Of a stretch of 25,442 bases of DNA, positions 7,068-14,485 are shown piece after piece; the first letter of the stretch is position 1, and each line of letters begins with the position of its first letter. Source of the stretch: a virus; IMG/VR virus record IMGVR_UViG_3300020194_001498, positions 1 to 25,442 of that record. One strand, written 5' to 3'. The notes beneath the pieces are model-generated. The model saw only the letters and a list, made by a program, of their open reading frames with translations, was not told the DNA's origin and did not search any database. The translations under genes were made by a program, and so were the position numbers.

Positions 7068-7802
7068 ATGGCTATTTGGTATAAAAAGTATGTGATAGAC
7101 AAACTGAAAAAAGCAAAAGATTCAGTGGAGGATAAAGTGCGAGAAGCATTTCCAAGACGTACCATAAACAAAATAAAAATATTTCTTTACAAAGTGTTGG
7201 CAGTGATTGTGGTGATTTTTGCCGCATACATCTACGGCACATTCAATCCCAATTCAATCATGGTGGACAAAATCCGTAAGCAGGAAGACAAGCGGATGGT
7301 TGAGATGGCAAAAAACTTTGGGCTACATGAACCTGAATTCAAATACGATGGTCCTAAGACTTTCGTAAAATCAATGAACCAGTGTATAGATTATCTCAAC
7401 TGGACACTGCCTGTGGATCAGAGGATACCAAGAGACATTCTGGTAGCAATGGCAATCATAGAATCCGACTATGGCAAATCAAGATTTGCGGTGGAAGGCA
7501 ATGCTCTGTTTGGAGTGCGAACTTGGGATTTAGATAAAGTCCCTCACATGAAACCTGCCGCCATACCTAATGCTAGATTTGGTGTTAAAAAATACCTAAC
7601 CAAATGTCAGAGTGTGGAAGATGTGATCGCAATCATCAATAGGCACCCTGCCTATCAATCCTTTAGAGATGTGAGAAAAAAATCCACATATGAACAACCT
7701 GATATTAGAGCAATGGTGGATGGATTGAGTGCTTGGAGCACCAATGAGGATTACGCCAACATTATTTTGGACAAAATTCAATCATTGACAAACAGTAAAT
7801 AA
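7068..7802 (+). CDS. Membrane-anchored Bax-type glucosaminidase
   Basis: A 244-aa protein with a basic cytoplasmic N-terminus, one transmembrane helix at about residues 36-57, and an extracytoplasmic domain. The domain carries the signature of Bax/endo-beta-N-acetylglucosaminidase-like peptidoglycan hydrolases: ILVAMAIIESDYGKSRFA (catalytic Glu E132), then EGNALFGVRTWD, then the HPAYQSFR segment and a C-terminal LSAWSTNEDYAN..LDKI block. It would cut the glycan strands of peptidoglycan from the periplasmic side, in lysis or in cell-wall remodelling. It is anchored, and no holin-like protein adjoins it, so it may not be the main endolysin. Confidence 0.82.
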   Translation: MAIWYKKYVIDKLKKAKDSVEDKVREAFPRRTINKIKIFLYKVLAVIVVIFAAYIYGTFNPNSIMVDKIRKQEDKRMVEMAKNFGLHEPEFKYDGPKTFVKSMNQCIDYLNWTLPVDQRIPRDILVAMAIIESDYGKSRFAVEGNALFGVRTWDLDKVPHMKPAAIPNARFGVKKYLTKCQSVEDVIAIINRHPAYQSFRDVRKKSTYEQPDIRAMVDGLSAWSTNEDYANIILDKIQSLTNSK

Positions 7803-7819
7803 CACAATACAATAATAGA

Positions 7820-8203
7820 ATGGGATTTATTATTTTGAAGCAACCTAAAAGAGTCAAACACAGATTACCCAACACAGCATCACTGCGAAAGGCTCGTGAG
7901 GAACACAAGGCTTGGTTGAAGGAGAGAGGCTTGGACAACATCAAACCAAGACCTAAAAAGTCTGAAACATTACAGTTTGAAAAGATTGTTGATAGACAAG
8001 GCATTCCTTGTGGTGACAAAGTGCCTGTGATGGAAAAGGGTGTGGGCAGTAAGAGAGAAGAAATGCGTTACACAGGTAAACGTAGATTGATAGGTATTGC
8101 CACCATGCATAAATCCAATCAGGTGCCTGTGTTTGCTGATGACGATGATGTATCAGGCAGAAAAGCCGCCACAGAAATCACACTGATGAAAGGTAATAAA
8201 TGA
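7820..8203 (+). CDS. Conserved phage protein of unknown function (127 aa)
   Basis: Begins MGFIILKQPKRVKHRLPN and is rich in Lys, Arg and Asp. The central part (KARLKE-like helical region, then KPRPKKSETLQFEKIVDRQG) is followed by a segment with TGKRRLIGIATMHKSNQVPVF. No catalytic motif is evident. I associate this type of sequence with hypothetical proteins of marine T4-like phages, without a name. Its stop overlaps the next start as ATGA. Confidence 0.7.
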   Translation: MGFIILKQPKRVKHRLPNTASLRKAREEHKAWLKERGLDNIKPRPKKSETLQFEKIVDRQGIPCGDKVPVMEKGVGSKREEMRYTGKRRLIGIATMHKSNQVPVFADDDDVSGRKAATEITLMKGNK

Positions 8204-8382
8204 GCGAAGAAAAAGAAACTTTTTGGAATTTTATTTGTTGGGATTGTAAATGGAGAGGTGTTGCTCAAGAATTAGAAAAAGACGAGACACTGGAAGAATT
8301 TTATTGTTGTCCTAAATGTAGCAGTGAAAACTTCGAAGATGTAGGTTGGCACAAAGGTGATAAAAAATACACAGGAGAATAA
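8200..8382 (+). CDS. Small zinc-ribbon-like protein (60 aa)
   Basis: Starts at ATGA overlapping the previous stop. Two CxxC knuckles, C13-W-D-C16 and C37-P-K-C40, are spaced as in small zinc ribbons and follow an acidic N-terminus. This suggests a structural zinc site and a protein- or nucleic-acid-binding role; the specific function is unknown. It is followed 0 nt later by the next small gene. Confidence 0.7.
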   Translation: MSEEKETFWNFICWDCKWRGVAQELEKDETLEEFYCCPKCSSENFEDVGWHKGDKKYTGE

Positions 8383-8481
8383 ATGTTAGGTTTGTTTTTT
8401 ATAGGAATAGTTTTTAGTGTGGCAGTGATGGCATTATTATTACACATAAGGAAGTATGATGACCACCACGAAGAAAATTAA
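8383..8481 (+). CDS. Very small single-pass membrane protein (32 aa)
   Basis: ATG 8383 follows AGGAG (about 8372-8376) at a suitable distance and starts directly after the previous stop. The product is MLGLFFIGIVFSVAVMALLL followed by HIRKYDDHHEEN: one hydrophobic helix plus a short polar tail. It overlaps the next gene by 26 nt in another frame. Small TM proteins of this size are common in phages. Support is moderate: SD, position and amphipathic layout. Confidence 0.5.
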   Translation: MLGLFFIGIVFSVAVMALLLHIRKYDDHHEEN

Positions 8482-8971
8482 ATCTTGGTTCAATTTCGAT
8501 TGGTTAAAGAAGTCTGAGTTGATTGAACTCAAACAGGTTGATTGCTCACAGGATCCTGTGAGACCAGAACTGGATATTAAATTCAGAACATCTTACGGTA
8601 GAAAAATTTACGGACTCAAACACAATGGAGAAATCAAAGCAGTGATGTGTTTTGGCTTTGTGAATGAAATACCCACCACTGTGGAAGAATTGGATCTGTT
8701 TTCTAAAGACGCCTATCTACAAGCCACCCATAGAGCAGGCATACAAGGTTCTATTGCTATTGCCTACACTGTGTGGAGTCTCAAAAAAGGCGGTGGCAAA
8801 ATGATTGTTAACGAAGTGTACAAAATGATTAAGAAGTCTAATCATCTCAATAGATTAATCACACTGTCTCCGTTGACCCAAATGGCAGAAAGATTTCATT
8901 TGAAAAACGGTGCTCGTCTTATTCAAAAGAACGAAACCTCCCAAAACTTCGAATACACTGTTTCCAAATAG
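8456..8971 (+). CDS. Possible GNAT-type acetyltransferase
   Basis: The 171-aa protein has an N-terminal segment with beta-strand pattern (YGLKHNGEIKAVMCFGF), a hydrophobic strand (SIAIAYTVWSLKKGGGKMIV), and a helix-strand C-terminal part (HLNRLITLSPLTQMAERFHLKNGARLI) that resembles the end of GNAT folds. The acetyl-CoA loop (Q/RxxGxG/A) is not textbook; KKGGGK is the closest match. The substrate is unknown. No SD adjoins the ATGATG start. Confidence 0.5.
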   Translation: MMTTTKKIKSWFNFDWLKKSELIELKQVDCSQDPVRPELDIKFRTSYGRKIYGLKHNGEIKAVMCFGFVNEIPTTVEELDLFSKDAYLQATHRAGIQGSIAIAYTVWSLKKGGGKMIVNEVYKMIKKSNHLNRLITLSPLTQMAERFHLKNGARLIQKNETSQNFEYTVSK

Positions 8972-9034
8972 ATATTTTGGTAACATTAAAACAAAAACTC
9001 AATAACGACGCCATTTCTTTTTGGTATTCAATGC

Positions 9035-9063
9035 TTGACTATTTTGGCTGATTCTTATATACT
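9035..9063 (+). promoter_or_regulatory. Sigma70-type promoter of the lipoprotein operon
   Basis: TTGACT (9035-9040), 17 bp, TATACT (9058-9063). Here a leader with a strong SD (AAAGGAGG, about 9075-9081) precedes ATG 9085. The preceding 60 bp shows nothing else. Confidence 0.7.
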
Positions 9064-9084
9064 ATACACTTACAAAGGAGGCTT

Positions 9085-9672
9085 ATGAAAAGGCACATTA
9101 ATATAATAATGGTACTTGTATTAGGTTTTGTTTTATCTGCTTGTTCAGGTAGAATGGTACAATTACCAACAGAAAACACAAAAGGAAAACAGGTACCTGC
9201 TTGGTATCTTAAACACGCAGATACTGGCAAAGAAGGTATCATATTTAGAGATGGATTCTACTACGCAGTAGCAGTGGCAGTATCTCCAGATATGGAAATG
9301 TCTCAAAAGAAGGCAGTTCTTAAAGCCAAGGCAAAGATCACAGACAGAATAAATGGTGAGATGAACAATAAGACATCCATCAACTATTCAGAAAAAGGTG
9401 CATCGGAGTCTATGACTGGAACTGTTGAAGCACAAGACGTGATTGTGAATATGATCAAACAGACTGTGTTGAGAACATATTCTGTGGAGAAGAAGATCAC
9501 TCTTTACAACACAGACAAAAACAATTACAGATCGTTTGTGTTGATGAAAATCTCTAAGAAAGATGTTGATGCTATCGTTCAATTGGTTGAGGACAAAAAC
9601 AATAAAAAGTTACTCAGCAAAGTGAAAGTCAGCGATACTTCCGACAAAGTGTTAAAACAGTCTGAGAGGTAA
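9085..9672 (+). CDS. LPP20-like outer-membrane lipoprotein
   Basis: A 195-aa protein with a signal peptide and lipobox LSAC; the lipidated cysteine is C20. The mature region (VPAWY, then YYAVAVAVSPDMEMSQKKAV, KAKAKITDRI) resembles the LPP20 domain, whose members are surface lipoproteins of unknown function. A strong SD and own promoter indicate abundant expression. It leads a run of envelope genes to 10421. Phage lipoproteins often block superinfection or modify the envelope, but that role here is inference. Confidence 0.75.
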   Translation: MKRHINIIMVLVLGFVLSACSGRMVQLPTENTKGKQVPAWYLKHADTGKEGIIFRDGFYYAVAVAVSPDMEMSQKKAVLKAKAKITDRINGEMNNKTSINYSEKGASESMTGTVEAQDVIVNMIKQTVLRTYSVEKKITLYNTDKNNYRSFVLMKISKKDVDAIVQLVEDKNNKKLLSKVKVSDTSDKVLKQSER

Positions 9673-9673
9673 T

Positions 9674-10024
9674 ATGCGAAACCTACTCTACGCGATTGCT
9701 CTGATTATGTTATCGCTTGGTATGATACTATTTTTTATAGGATCGTCAGCCACAGCAGGTGGTGTATGGAGTGATCAATACTGTAATGCTCAAACAGAGA
9801 CCGTTATCATTAAGAACGATAAAGGTCAAATACTCGACAAGCAGATAGTAGAAAAAATGGTGTGCGATGATGGTGCTAAAGACTTTTTAGCATATTCAGG
9901 CATTGCCAAAGAATGTAGAGAGTATTGGTTCGATATGTTTGTTAACAACGAATGGATAAGGAAAAAAGGATATGTCTGTCAAAAATTTGATGGCTCTTGG
10001 GAAATGGTTAATCCTAGGCAGTAG
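9674..10024 (+). CDS. Secreted or membrane-anchored protein with four cysteines
   Basis: The 116-aa protein has an N-terminal hydrophobic stretch (about residues 4-26), likely a signal peptide or anchor, then a short exported domain with four cysteines (C37, C64, C81, C102) that could form two disulfides. It starts 2 nt after the upstream lipoprotein gene and is part of the same operon. I recognise no family. The 3' end overlaps the next lipoprotein gene by 53 nt. Confidence 0.7.
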   Translation: MRNLLYAIALIMLSLGMILFFIGSSATAGGVWSDQYCNAQTETVIIKNDKGQILDKQIVEKMVCDDGAKDFLAYSGIAKECREYWFDMFVNNEWIRKKGYVCQKFDGSWEMVNPRQ

Positions 10025-10421
10025 TTTACTATTAACTGCCTGTGGCACCACTACCAGTGTGAACAAAAGTGTTAGCACAGAAAAAAGTGTTGTTCACAAT
10101 TATACACACGCAGGAACTGGTGTAGAATTGTGGTACAACTTTATGCGACACAACATGGGAAAGTTATCCAAAGAGGACAGTAAAAAGCAGAATCAAGCAG
10201 TATTTTTTGCCTTAGATAATCTTGAAGAAGGCAAGATAGTTGCTTGGCATAATATGAAGACTGATACTCATGGATTTGTAAAAATTGTGATGAGTTACCC
10301 ACACGGCAGTGGTTATTGCAGAGTTGTGTTTACGCAAATAAAAAAGAAAAGCAACGCAAGAGATTTCAAAGAAACTGCCTGTAGAGATGTTGCATACCAA
10401 GGGTGGCAATTTATTAGGTAA
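9972..10421 (+). CDS. Surface-antigen-like lipoprotein
   Basis: The 149-aa protein has a signal peptide and lipobox LTAC, lipidated at C24. Its C-terminal half (MGKLSKEDSKKQNQAVFFAL, then GYCRVVFTQIKKK and ETACRDVAYQGWQFI) resembles the C-terminal domain of 17-kDa surface-antigen-like proteins of alphaproteobacteria, with a Cys pair and terminal Trp. It overlaps the preceding gene; an in-frame ATG at 9990 is an alternative start. The domain resemblance is remembered, not searched. Confidence 0.65.
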   Translation: MSVKNLMALGKWLILGSSLLLTACGTTTSVNKSVSTEKSVVHNYTHAGTGVELWYNFMRHNMGKLSKEDSKKQNQAVFFALDNLEEGKIVAWHNMKTDTHGFVKIVMSYPHGSGYCRVVFTQIKKKSNARDFKETACRDVAYQGWQFIR

Positions 10422-10428
10422 AATTAGG

Positions 10429-10434
10429 TAAATA
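10429..10434 (+). promoter_or_regulatory. TAAATA motif, possible late promoter
   Basis: Lies 23 bp before ATG 10457 in a 35-bp gap. No -35/-10 pair is visible. The gap also holds an AAATTAGGTA/TTATTAGGTA-like direct repeat just after the previous stop. Confidence 0.35.
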
Positions 10435-10456
10435 CAGCATACGAAAAGAGTAAAGT

Positions 10457-11998
10457 ATGCTATTTGGACTTATTACATTTTTAACCGCACTTACAATATC
10501 AGGTGTAGCAATTTATTATTCAGTCGCAGGACTAGTGGCTATTTTTGCCGCGGCGGCTGTACCAATCATCATAATGGGCACTTCATTAGAAGTGGGCAAA
10601 TTGGTTACAGCAGTGTGGCTCCATAAGAATTGGAAAAAAGCACCTTTATTTCTAAAAACATATCTTTCAATTGCAGTGTTGGTGTTGATGTTGATAACAT
10701 CCATGGGTATATTTGGATTTCTATCCAAAGCACACGTGGATCAAAATTTATCCTCAGACACAGTTACCCAAAGAATTGAAATCATAGACAACAAAATTAA
10801 AGCAGAGAACAGTTACATAGTGCGTCAAAAAGACGTATTAACACGTCTATCAGGGCAAGACAAGGGCAACGAATCTAGATTTAACCAAGACATCCAGATA
10901 GAACAAAAGAAGATAGACGACGCTTACAAACGTCTTGAAGTGTTAGATGCTGATGTTAAAGCATATACAGATCAAGGATCAGGATTCCTAAAAGGTGATA
11001 ATGTTAAAAGAGGATTGGAAGTTCGTAAAAGTCAACAACCTGAAAGAGACAGAATCAATCAACAGATCACAGTAGCACAAGAAAACATCAACAAGTTAAG
11101 AGCTCAAATAAACTCCACATTGGCATCAAACACTGTGGAAATCAAAACCATTGAAAAGAACATATTCGATGCTCAAGGCAGAATTGAAACTCTGATTATA
11201 GAACAAGAACCATTAAAAGGACAGTTAATGAAACTGGAATCAGAAGTGGGTCCGATCAGATACATCGCTGAATTTGTGTATGGAGAACAAGCAGATAGAA
11301 ATCTATTAGAAGAAGCAGTGCGTTGGGTCATCATCACAATCATATTTGTGTTTGATCCATTAGCAGTATTATTGTTGATTGCTTCACAATACACATTCAG
11401 ATGGAGATATATCGACACCCATGGAGAAGACCCAGATGCTCCTAAAACTCCACCAGCACCTAAGACTCCACCTAAAGCACCAACACCTGCACCCATACCA
11501 AGTGGCGGACAGAGTTTGAGTAAAATTGTGGAAAAACAAAAAGAAGTACAGGGTAAAACTAAAGCAATAAAGTTAAGTGATATCGCCAAAAAAAAAGAAG
11601 TGAAAACCACACCTAGTCCAGAAGTAATACAAAATTTTAAAGCACGGGAACAAAAAGAAGCAGAAGATTTAAGACGTATATCTTACGAAGCCAAAGAAGA
11701 ACATTGGCAAAAATCCAAAACTGCTTGGAAAGAGGCTAATCCATCTGACACCATTCATAGACACAAAGAGCTATACATCAAGGGTGCTATTGACACATTA
11801 CCTTGGGAAAACTTTGAAATAAAAGAAGAACAACCACCAATGCCGTTGGATCAATGGAACAAAATGATCGAAGAAGCAGAAAAACAAGCACAAATTGAAA
11901 AAGAAGAACAAGCAAAAAAAAAGACTTCAGCATACATAATCAGAGAGCAGGATCAACAAGTCAAAAAGAAGATTCAGGAAGAATCAAACCAAACTTAA
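10457..11998 (+). CDS. Large membrane/coiled-coil protein of unknown function
   Basis: A 513-aa protein with three hydrophobic segments near the N-terminus (about residues 4-20, 22-42, 68-88). A long helical, Gln/Lys/Glu-rich coiled-coil region follows (about 95-260), then a fourth hydrophobic segment near 287-308 (VIITIIFVFDPLAVLLLIA). The tail is proline-rich (PPAPKTPPKAPTPAPIP) and then basic/acidic helical. The layout suggests an inner-membrane scaffold or a periplasm-spanning structure; I cannot name a family. The annotated frame ends 24 codons after an A9 run, whereas the -1 frame stays open to 12078 and looks coding (separate entry). Confidence 0.8.
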   Translation: MLFGLITFLTALTISGVAIYYSVAGLVAIFAAAAVPIIIMGTSLEVGKLVTAVWLHKNWKKAPLFLKTYLSIAVLVLMLITSMGIFGFLSKAHVDQNLSSDTVTQRIEIIDNKIKAENSYIVRQKDVLTRLSGQDKGNESRFNQDIQIEQKKIDDAYKRLEVLDADVKAYTDQGSGFLKGDNVKRGLEVRKSQQPERDRINQQITVAQENINKLRAQINSTLASNTVEIKTIEKNIFDAQGRIETLIIEQEPLKGQLMKLESEVGPIRYIAEFVYGEQADRNLLEEAVRWVIITIIFVFDPLAVLLLIASQYTFRWRYIDTHGEDPDAPKTPPAPKTPPKAPTPAPIPSGGQSLSKIVEKQKEVQGKTKAIKLSDIAKKKEVKTTPSPEVIQNFKAREQKEAEDLRRISYEAKEEHWQKSKTAWKEANPSDTIHRHKELYIKGAIDTLPWENFEIKEEQPPMPLDQWNKMIEEAEKQAQIEKEEQAKKKTSAYIIREQDQQVKKKIQEESNQT

Positions 11999-12078
11999 CG
12001 GAATTGGTATATCCAGAATCCTACCATCAAAACGAAGAACAATCTGAAGGTTCACATTGGAAAAAACTATACGAATAA
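11917..12078 (+). other. Candidate -1 frameshift extension of the membrane protein
   Basis: In the zero frame the codons are GCA AAA AAA AAG ACT, giving the heptamer A-AAA-AAG at 11917-11923, the classic efficient -1 slippery site of E. coli dnaX. After slipping, the frame reads DFSIHNQRAGSTSQKEDSGR, then ...KPNLTELVYPESYH and ...SEGSHWKKLYE, ending TAA at 12076-12078. This would add about 51 residues instead of the 24 in the normal frame. The composition past the zero-frame stop is protein-like and no start codon explains it. The alternative is a sequencing or assembly error in the A9 run. Confidence 0.5.
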
Positions 12079-12094
12079 CAGAATAATTATTTGT

Positions 12095-12493
12095 ATGCCC
12101 AAATTAAATTTGATCACAGAACCAGACAAACTATACAATGAAAATCGCAGTATTCTATTGATTACTCCGTCAATTAGTTGCAAAGCAGATTTCAATGAAA
12201 GAGCCAAACAGTTCGAAAATGATGTTAACGTGTATATGTTCGAAACAAATGATCCAGACGAGCAACAAAATTTAAAATGGTTAATTGAAGTAGCAAACAC
12301 TGTTGACCTAATAATATTTGATATGAATGGTATATTCAAAGACAGGTGGTTAATAGGTTACATCCTTAATAAATCAAACTGTTTTTACTTATGGAGTGGC
12401 AGTGACGCTTTTGAATTTCATTTGATTAACAGCAATAGAATTTATGATTTAGAATTTTTACCAAACAAAATTAAAGAACTGGAGAACAAATAA
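12095..12493 (+). CDS. Hypothetical protein (132 aa), Rossmann-like
   Basis: Alternating strand/helix pattern: RSILLITPSI, NVYMFETNDP, then the helix NLKWLIEVANTVDLIIFDMN and YILNKSNCFYLWSG. This suggests a small alpha/beta fold of the kind seen in 2-deoxyribosyltransferase or TIR-like domains, with no catalytic residue set I can verify. Its stop overlaps the next ATG by 1 nt (TAATG). It follows the membrane-protein gene closely and is probably co-transcribed with the oxygenase that follows. Confidence 0.7.
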   Translation: MPKLNLITEPDKLYNENRSILLITPSISCKADFNERAKQFENDVNVYMFETNDPDEQQNLKWLIEVANTVDLIIFDMNGIFKDRWLIGYILNKSNCFYLWSGSDAFEFHLINSNRIYDLEFLPNKIKELENK

Positions 12494-13137
12494 TGCCAAT
12501 GAAAGCCGACCTGTGGTTTCCAACAGTGATATGGAACGATGAACTAAAACATATCAACAATTCAGAACTTAAAGAATATGTTGAAAAATTAAACAAAGAT
12601 GACACAGGCAAAGTGGCTTCGAACTATGGTGGTTGGCAAAGTAAATCTTATGATATTCTATCTGAAAGACCAATTGCTATTGAAAGATTTATTCAGTCCA
12701 TTCAAAAGAATATAAACGATTGTACTAAAATGGCAGGCTTAATGGATTTACAAATAAGTGATTATTGGTGGAACATTAATAAAAAAGGCGACTATAATCA
12801 TCTACACGATCACAGAGACAGTATTTTAAGTGGAGTGTACTATATCGATATTCCAGATGAAAATATGGGTAACATTCATTTTGAAAGAGAAGATAACGCT
12901 GAGTTCTTTTTACCTAGAGTCATGCCAAAAAGAAATCATATTTCGGCTGTGAGAGCAACCTATAAACCGATGTCAGGGGGTCTACTGATTTTTCCTAGTT
13001 GGGTTAGACATTCTGTAGATGGAAACAAATCAGATAAACCAAGAATATCAATGAGTTTCAACACATCAATTGCAATGACTCCTGACAATGACGAACTGGC
13101 AAAATTGAATGGGTTTCCGCCATTGACAGGCGAATAA
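12493..13137 (+). CDS. 2OG-Fe(II) oxygenase, PF13759/TIGR02466-like
   Basis: The 214-aa protein shows the double-stranded beta-helix metal triad: H107-x-D109 in HDHRDSILSGVYYIDIP, then H173 in FPSWVRHSV, and the 2-oxoglutarate-binding R184 in PRISMSFN. The SGVYY segment and the FPSW..H..RIS.SFN spacing are typical of the putative 2OG oxygenases that are frequent in marine T4-like phages. The substrate is unknown. Its 3' end contains the promoter for the next gene (13123-13151). Confidence 0.9.
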   Translation: MPMKADLWFPTVIWNDELKHINNSELKEYVEKLNKDDTGKVASNYGGWQSKSYDILSERPIAIERFIQSIQKNINDCTKMAGLMDLQISDYWWNINKKGDYNHLHDHRDSILSGVYYIDIPDENMGNIHFEREDNAEFFLPRVMPKRNHISAVRATYKPMSGGLLIFPSWVRHSVDGNKSDKPRISMSFNTSIAMTPDNDELAKLNGFPPLTGE

Positions 13138-13151
13138 AGTTGTGTTAGTAT
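13123..13151 (+). promoter_or_regulatory. Sigma70-type promoter with overlapping inverted repeat
   Basis: TTGACA (13123-13128), 17 bp, TAGTAT (13146-13151), with ATG at 13159. The arms TAAAGTT (13135-13141) and AACTTTA (13152-13158) form a 7-bp inverted repeat spanning the -10 and ending at the start codon. It could be an operator or an mRNA hairpin. Confidence 0.5.
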
Positions 13152-13158
13152 AACTTTA

Positions 13159-13872
13159 ATGGTTAGTACTGAAGAAAAACGCAAACTTTTAGAACGCATT
13201 AAAAACGAGCCTAAACATTACGAAATCAGATTAGAAGGTAAAGGTTGTGAAACTGTGATGGGTTTTATAACAAAAGAAGCATATCGATTTTGGTCCAAAA
13301 AAAAAGATAAAGAACTTGGCAATTATCTATCTCAATATAGAGATATGAATATGTTAGGTAAAATACCTGCTAAAGCACAGTTACAAAAAGAATGGTATGA
13401 ACACGATGACATTGCTCATGTGTCAGGTGTATTATTAAACAGTTCTAATAAAATTTATATTGATCAATATAATAGTAAATTTCAGTTGGAAGACACTGTG
13501 TTCAGATCAGAACTGGATTTGAACGAGTTAGCAAAAAAGGGTATAAGAATGGTATCCACATTAGCATCTAACTATGATGCTCCACAGATGATAGACAAAC
13601 ATTTCTTTTTTGGAATCAGTAAAGAGTCCGGCTGTTGGTATACAGAAGAAAAGATTAAAACTAAACTGTATGATTTTGATCTACAGAAACTGTGGTTACG
13701 ATACAGCACTGTGAATGGAGTTAATGTGATACACGAAATTGAATATGACGGACTAGAGTATTACCTTACAGCAGATACAAAAGGATTAGAATTTGATATT
13801 GGTGTTAAAAAAGGCATCAGTTATAAAGATTTTGGTAAAAAAAATATGAAAAATATATGGATTAACTCTTGA
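13159..13872 (+). CDS. Hypothetical protein (237 aa)
   Basis: A mixed alpha/beta protein with a basic N-terminus (MVSTEEKRKLLERIKNEP), no membrane segment and no cysteine motif. Notable stretches are GCETVMGFITKEAYRFW and the aromatic HFFFGISKESGCWYTEE. I recognise no family. Read from its own promoter with almost no leader. Its TGA stop overlaps the -35 of the hsp20 promoter. Confidence 0.7.
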   Translation: MVSTEEKRKLLERIKNEPKHYEIRLEGKGCETVMGFITKEAYRFWSKKKDKELGNYLSQYRDMNMLGKIPAKAQLQKEWYEHDDIAHVSGVLLNSSNKIYIDQYNSKFQLEDTVFRSELDLNELAKKGIRMVSTLASNYDAPQMIDKHFFFGISKESGCWYTEEKIKTKLYDFDLQKLWLRYSTVNGVNVIHEIEYDGLEYYLTADTKGLEFDIGVKKGISYKDFGKKNMKNIWINS

Positions 13873-13898
13873 TTTTTATGAATGAGTTATTATATAAT
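13869..13898 (+). promoter_or_regulatory. Sigma70-type promoter for hsp20
   Basis: TTGATT (13869-13874), 18 bp, TATAAT (13893-13898). The 95-nt leader contains GATAAATA (13922-13929), a good T4-type late-promoter core, and GTAAG/CTTAC inverted-repeat arms before the SD (AAGGAG) at about 13980. Confidence 0.6.
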
Positions 13899-13921
13899 AC
13901 AGTATCAAGCACAATAAACTT

Positions 13922-13929
13922 GATAAATA
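13922..13929 (+). promoter_or_regulatory. GATAAATA, possible late promoter of hsp20
   Basis: The closest match in the intergenic regions to the T4-type late element TATAAATA / cyanophage NATAAATA. It lies 64 bp before the hsp20 ATG, downstream of the sigma70-type promoter, so hsp20 may have two promoters. Confidence 0.4.
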
Positions 13930-13992
13930 CCCGTGTAAGTTGCTTAGATAGGGCTTACATAACATTAACTTGCTTAAAAAAGGAGAAAAACA

Positions 13993-14433
13993 ATGAAAAA
14001 TAATCTATCTATATTCAATCAATTAAGACCAGTAACTGTAGGATTCGACTCTATGTTCGATAGATTCGAAAAGATGTTTGATGAGGATTTTATCAACATT
14101 CCAACAGTAAACTATCCACCATACAATATTGTAAAAACAGGTGATTACACCTACGATATTGAACTTGCATTGGCTGGATTTAACAAGAAGGACATTGAAG
14201 TGGAGTATGCAGATAACCTACTTACAATCAAGTCTGTTAAATCTGAAGAAGCGAAAGCAGAAACAGATGGTGTCATTCACAGAGGTATCTCTAAGAGACA
14301 ATTTACTAGATCATTTACAATAGCAGATGATGTAGAAGTTAGAGGTGCTGAACTGAAAGATGGTCTTTTAAAAGTTTCTTTGGAAAGAATTATTCCAGAG
14401 AGCAAGAAGGCAAGATCAATCGAAGTTAAGTAA
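13993..14433 (+). CDS. hsp20: Small heat-shock protein, Hsp20/alpha-crystallin family
   Basis: A 146-aa ATP-independent chaperone that holds unfolding proteins. The alpha-crystallin domain spans about residues 38-135: an opening strand (TYDIELALAGFNKKDIEVEY), LLTIK, the FTRSFTI segment, and the conserved GLLKVSLERIIPE close. A strong SD (AAAAAGGAG) precedes the start. Hsp20 genes are a near-constant feature of marine T4-like phages. It heads the cluster hsp20-clpS-HO-pcyX. Confidence 0.95.
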   Translation: MKNNLSIFNQLRPVTVGFDSMFDRFEKMFDEDFINIPTVNYPPYNIVKTGDYTYDIELALAGFNKKDIEVEYADNLLTIKSVKSEEAKAETDGVIHRGISKRQFTRSFTIADDVEVRGAELKDGLLKVSLERIIPESKKARSIEVK

Positions 14434-14447
14434 CTTTAGAAAGAATA

Positions 14448-14473
14448 TGGGTAGGGTGGCAACATCCTACCCA
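14448..14473 (+). other. Hairpin between hsp20 and clpS
   Basis: TGGGTAGG (14448-14455), 10-nt loop, CCTACCCA (14466-14473): a perfect 8-bp stem without a T-run. An in-frame ATG at 14447 lies at its base, which argues for the later clpS start at 14486. It may be a weak terminator or a processing site. Confidence 0.5.
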
Positions 14474-14485
14474 ATAAATAAAATT

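Noticed and set aside
11173-11610. 145-aa minus-strand frame inside the membrane-protein gene
   Set aside because: Mirror of the Pro/Thr-rich stretch on the + strand (Gly-rich and low complexity); no SD or promoter.
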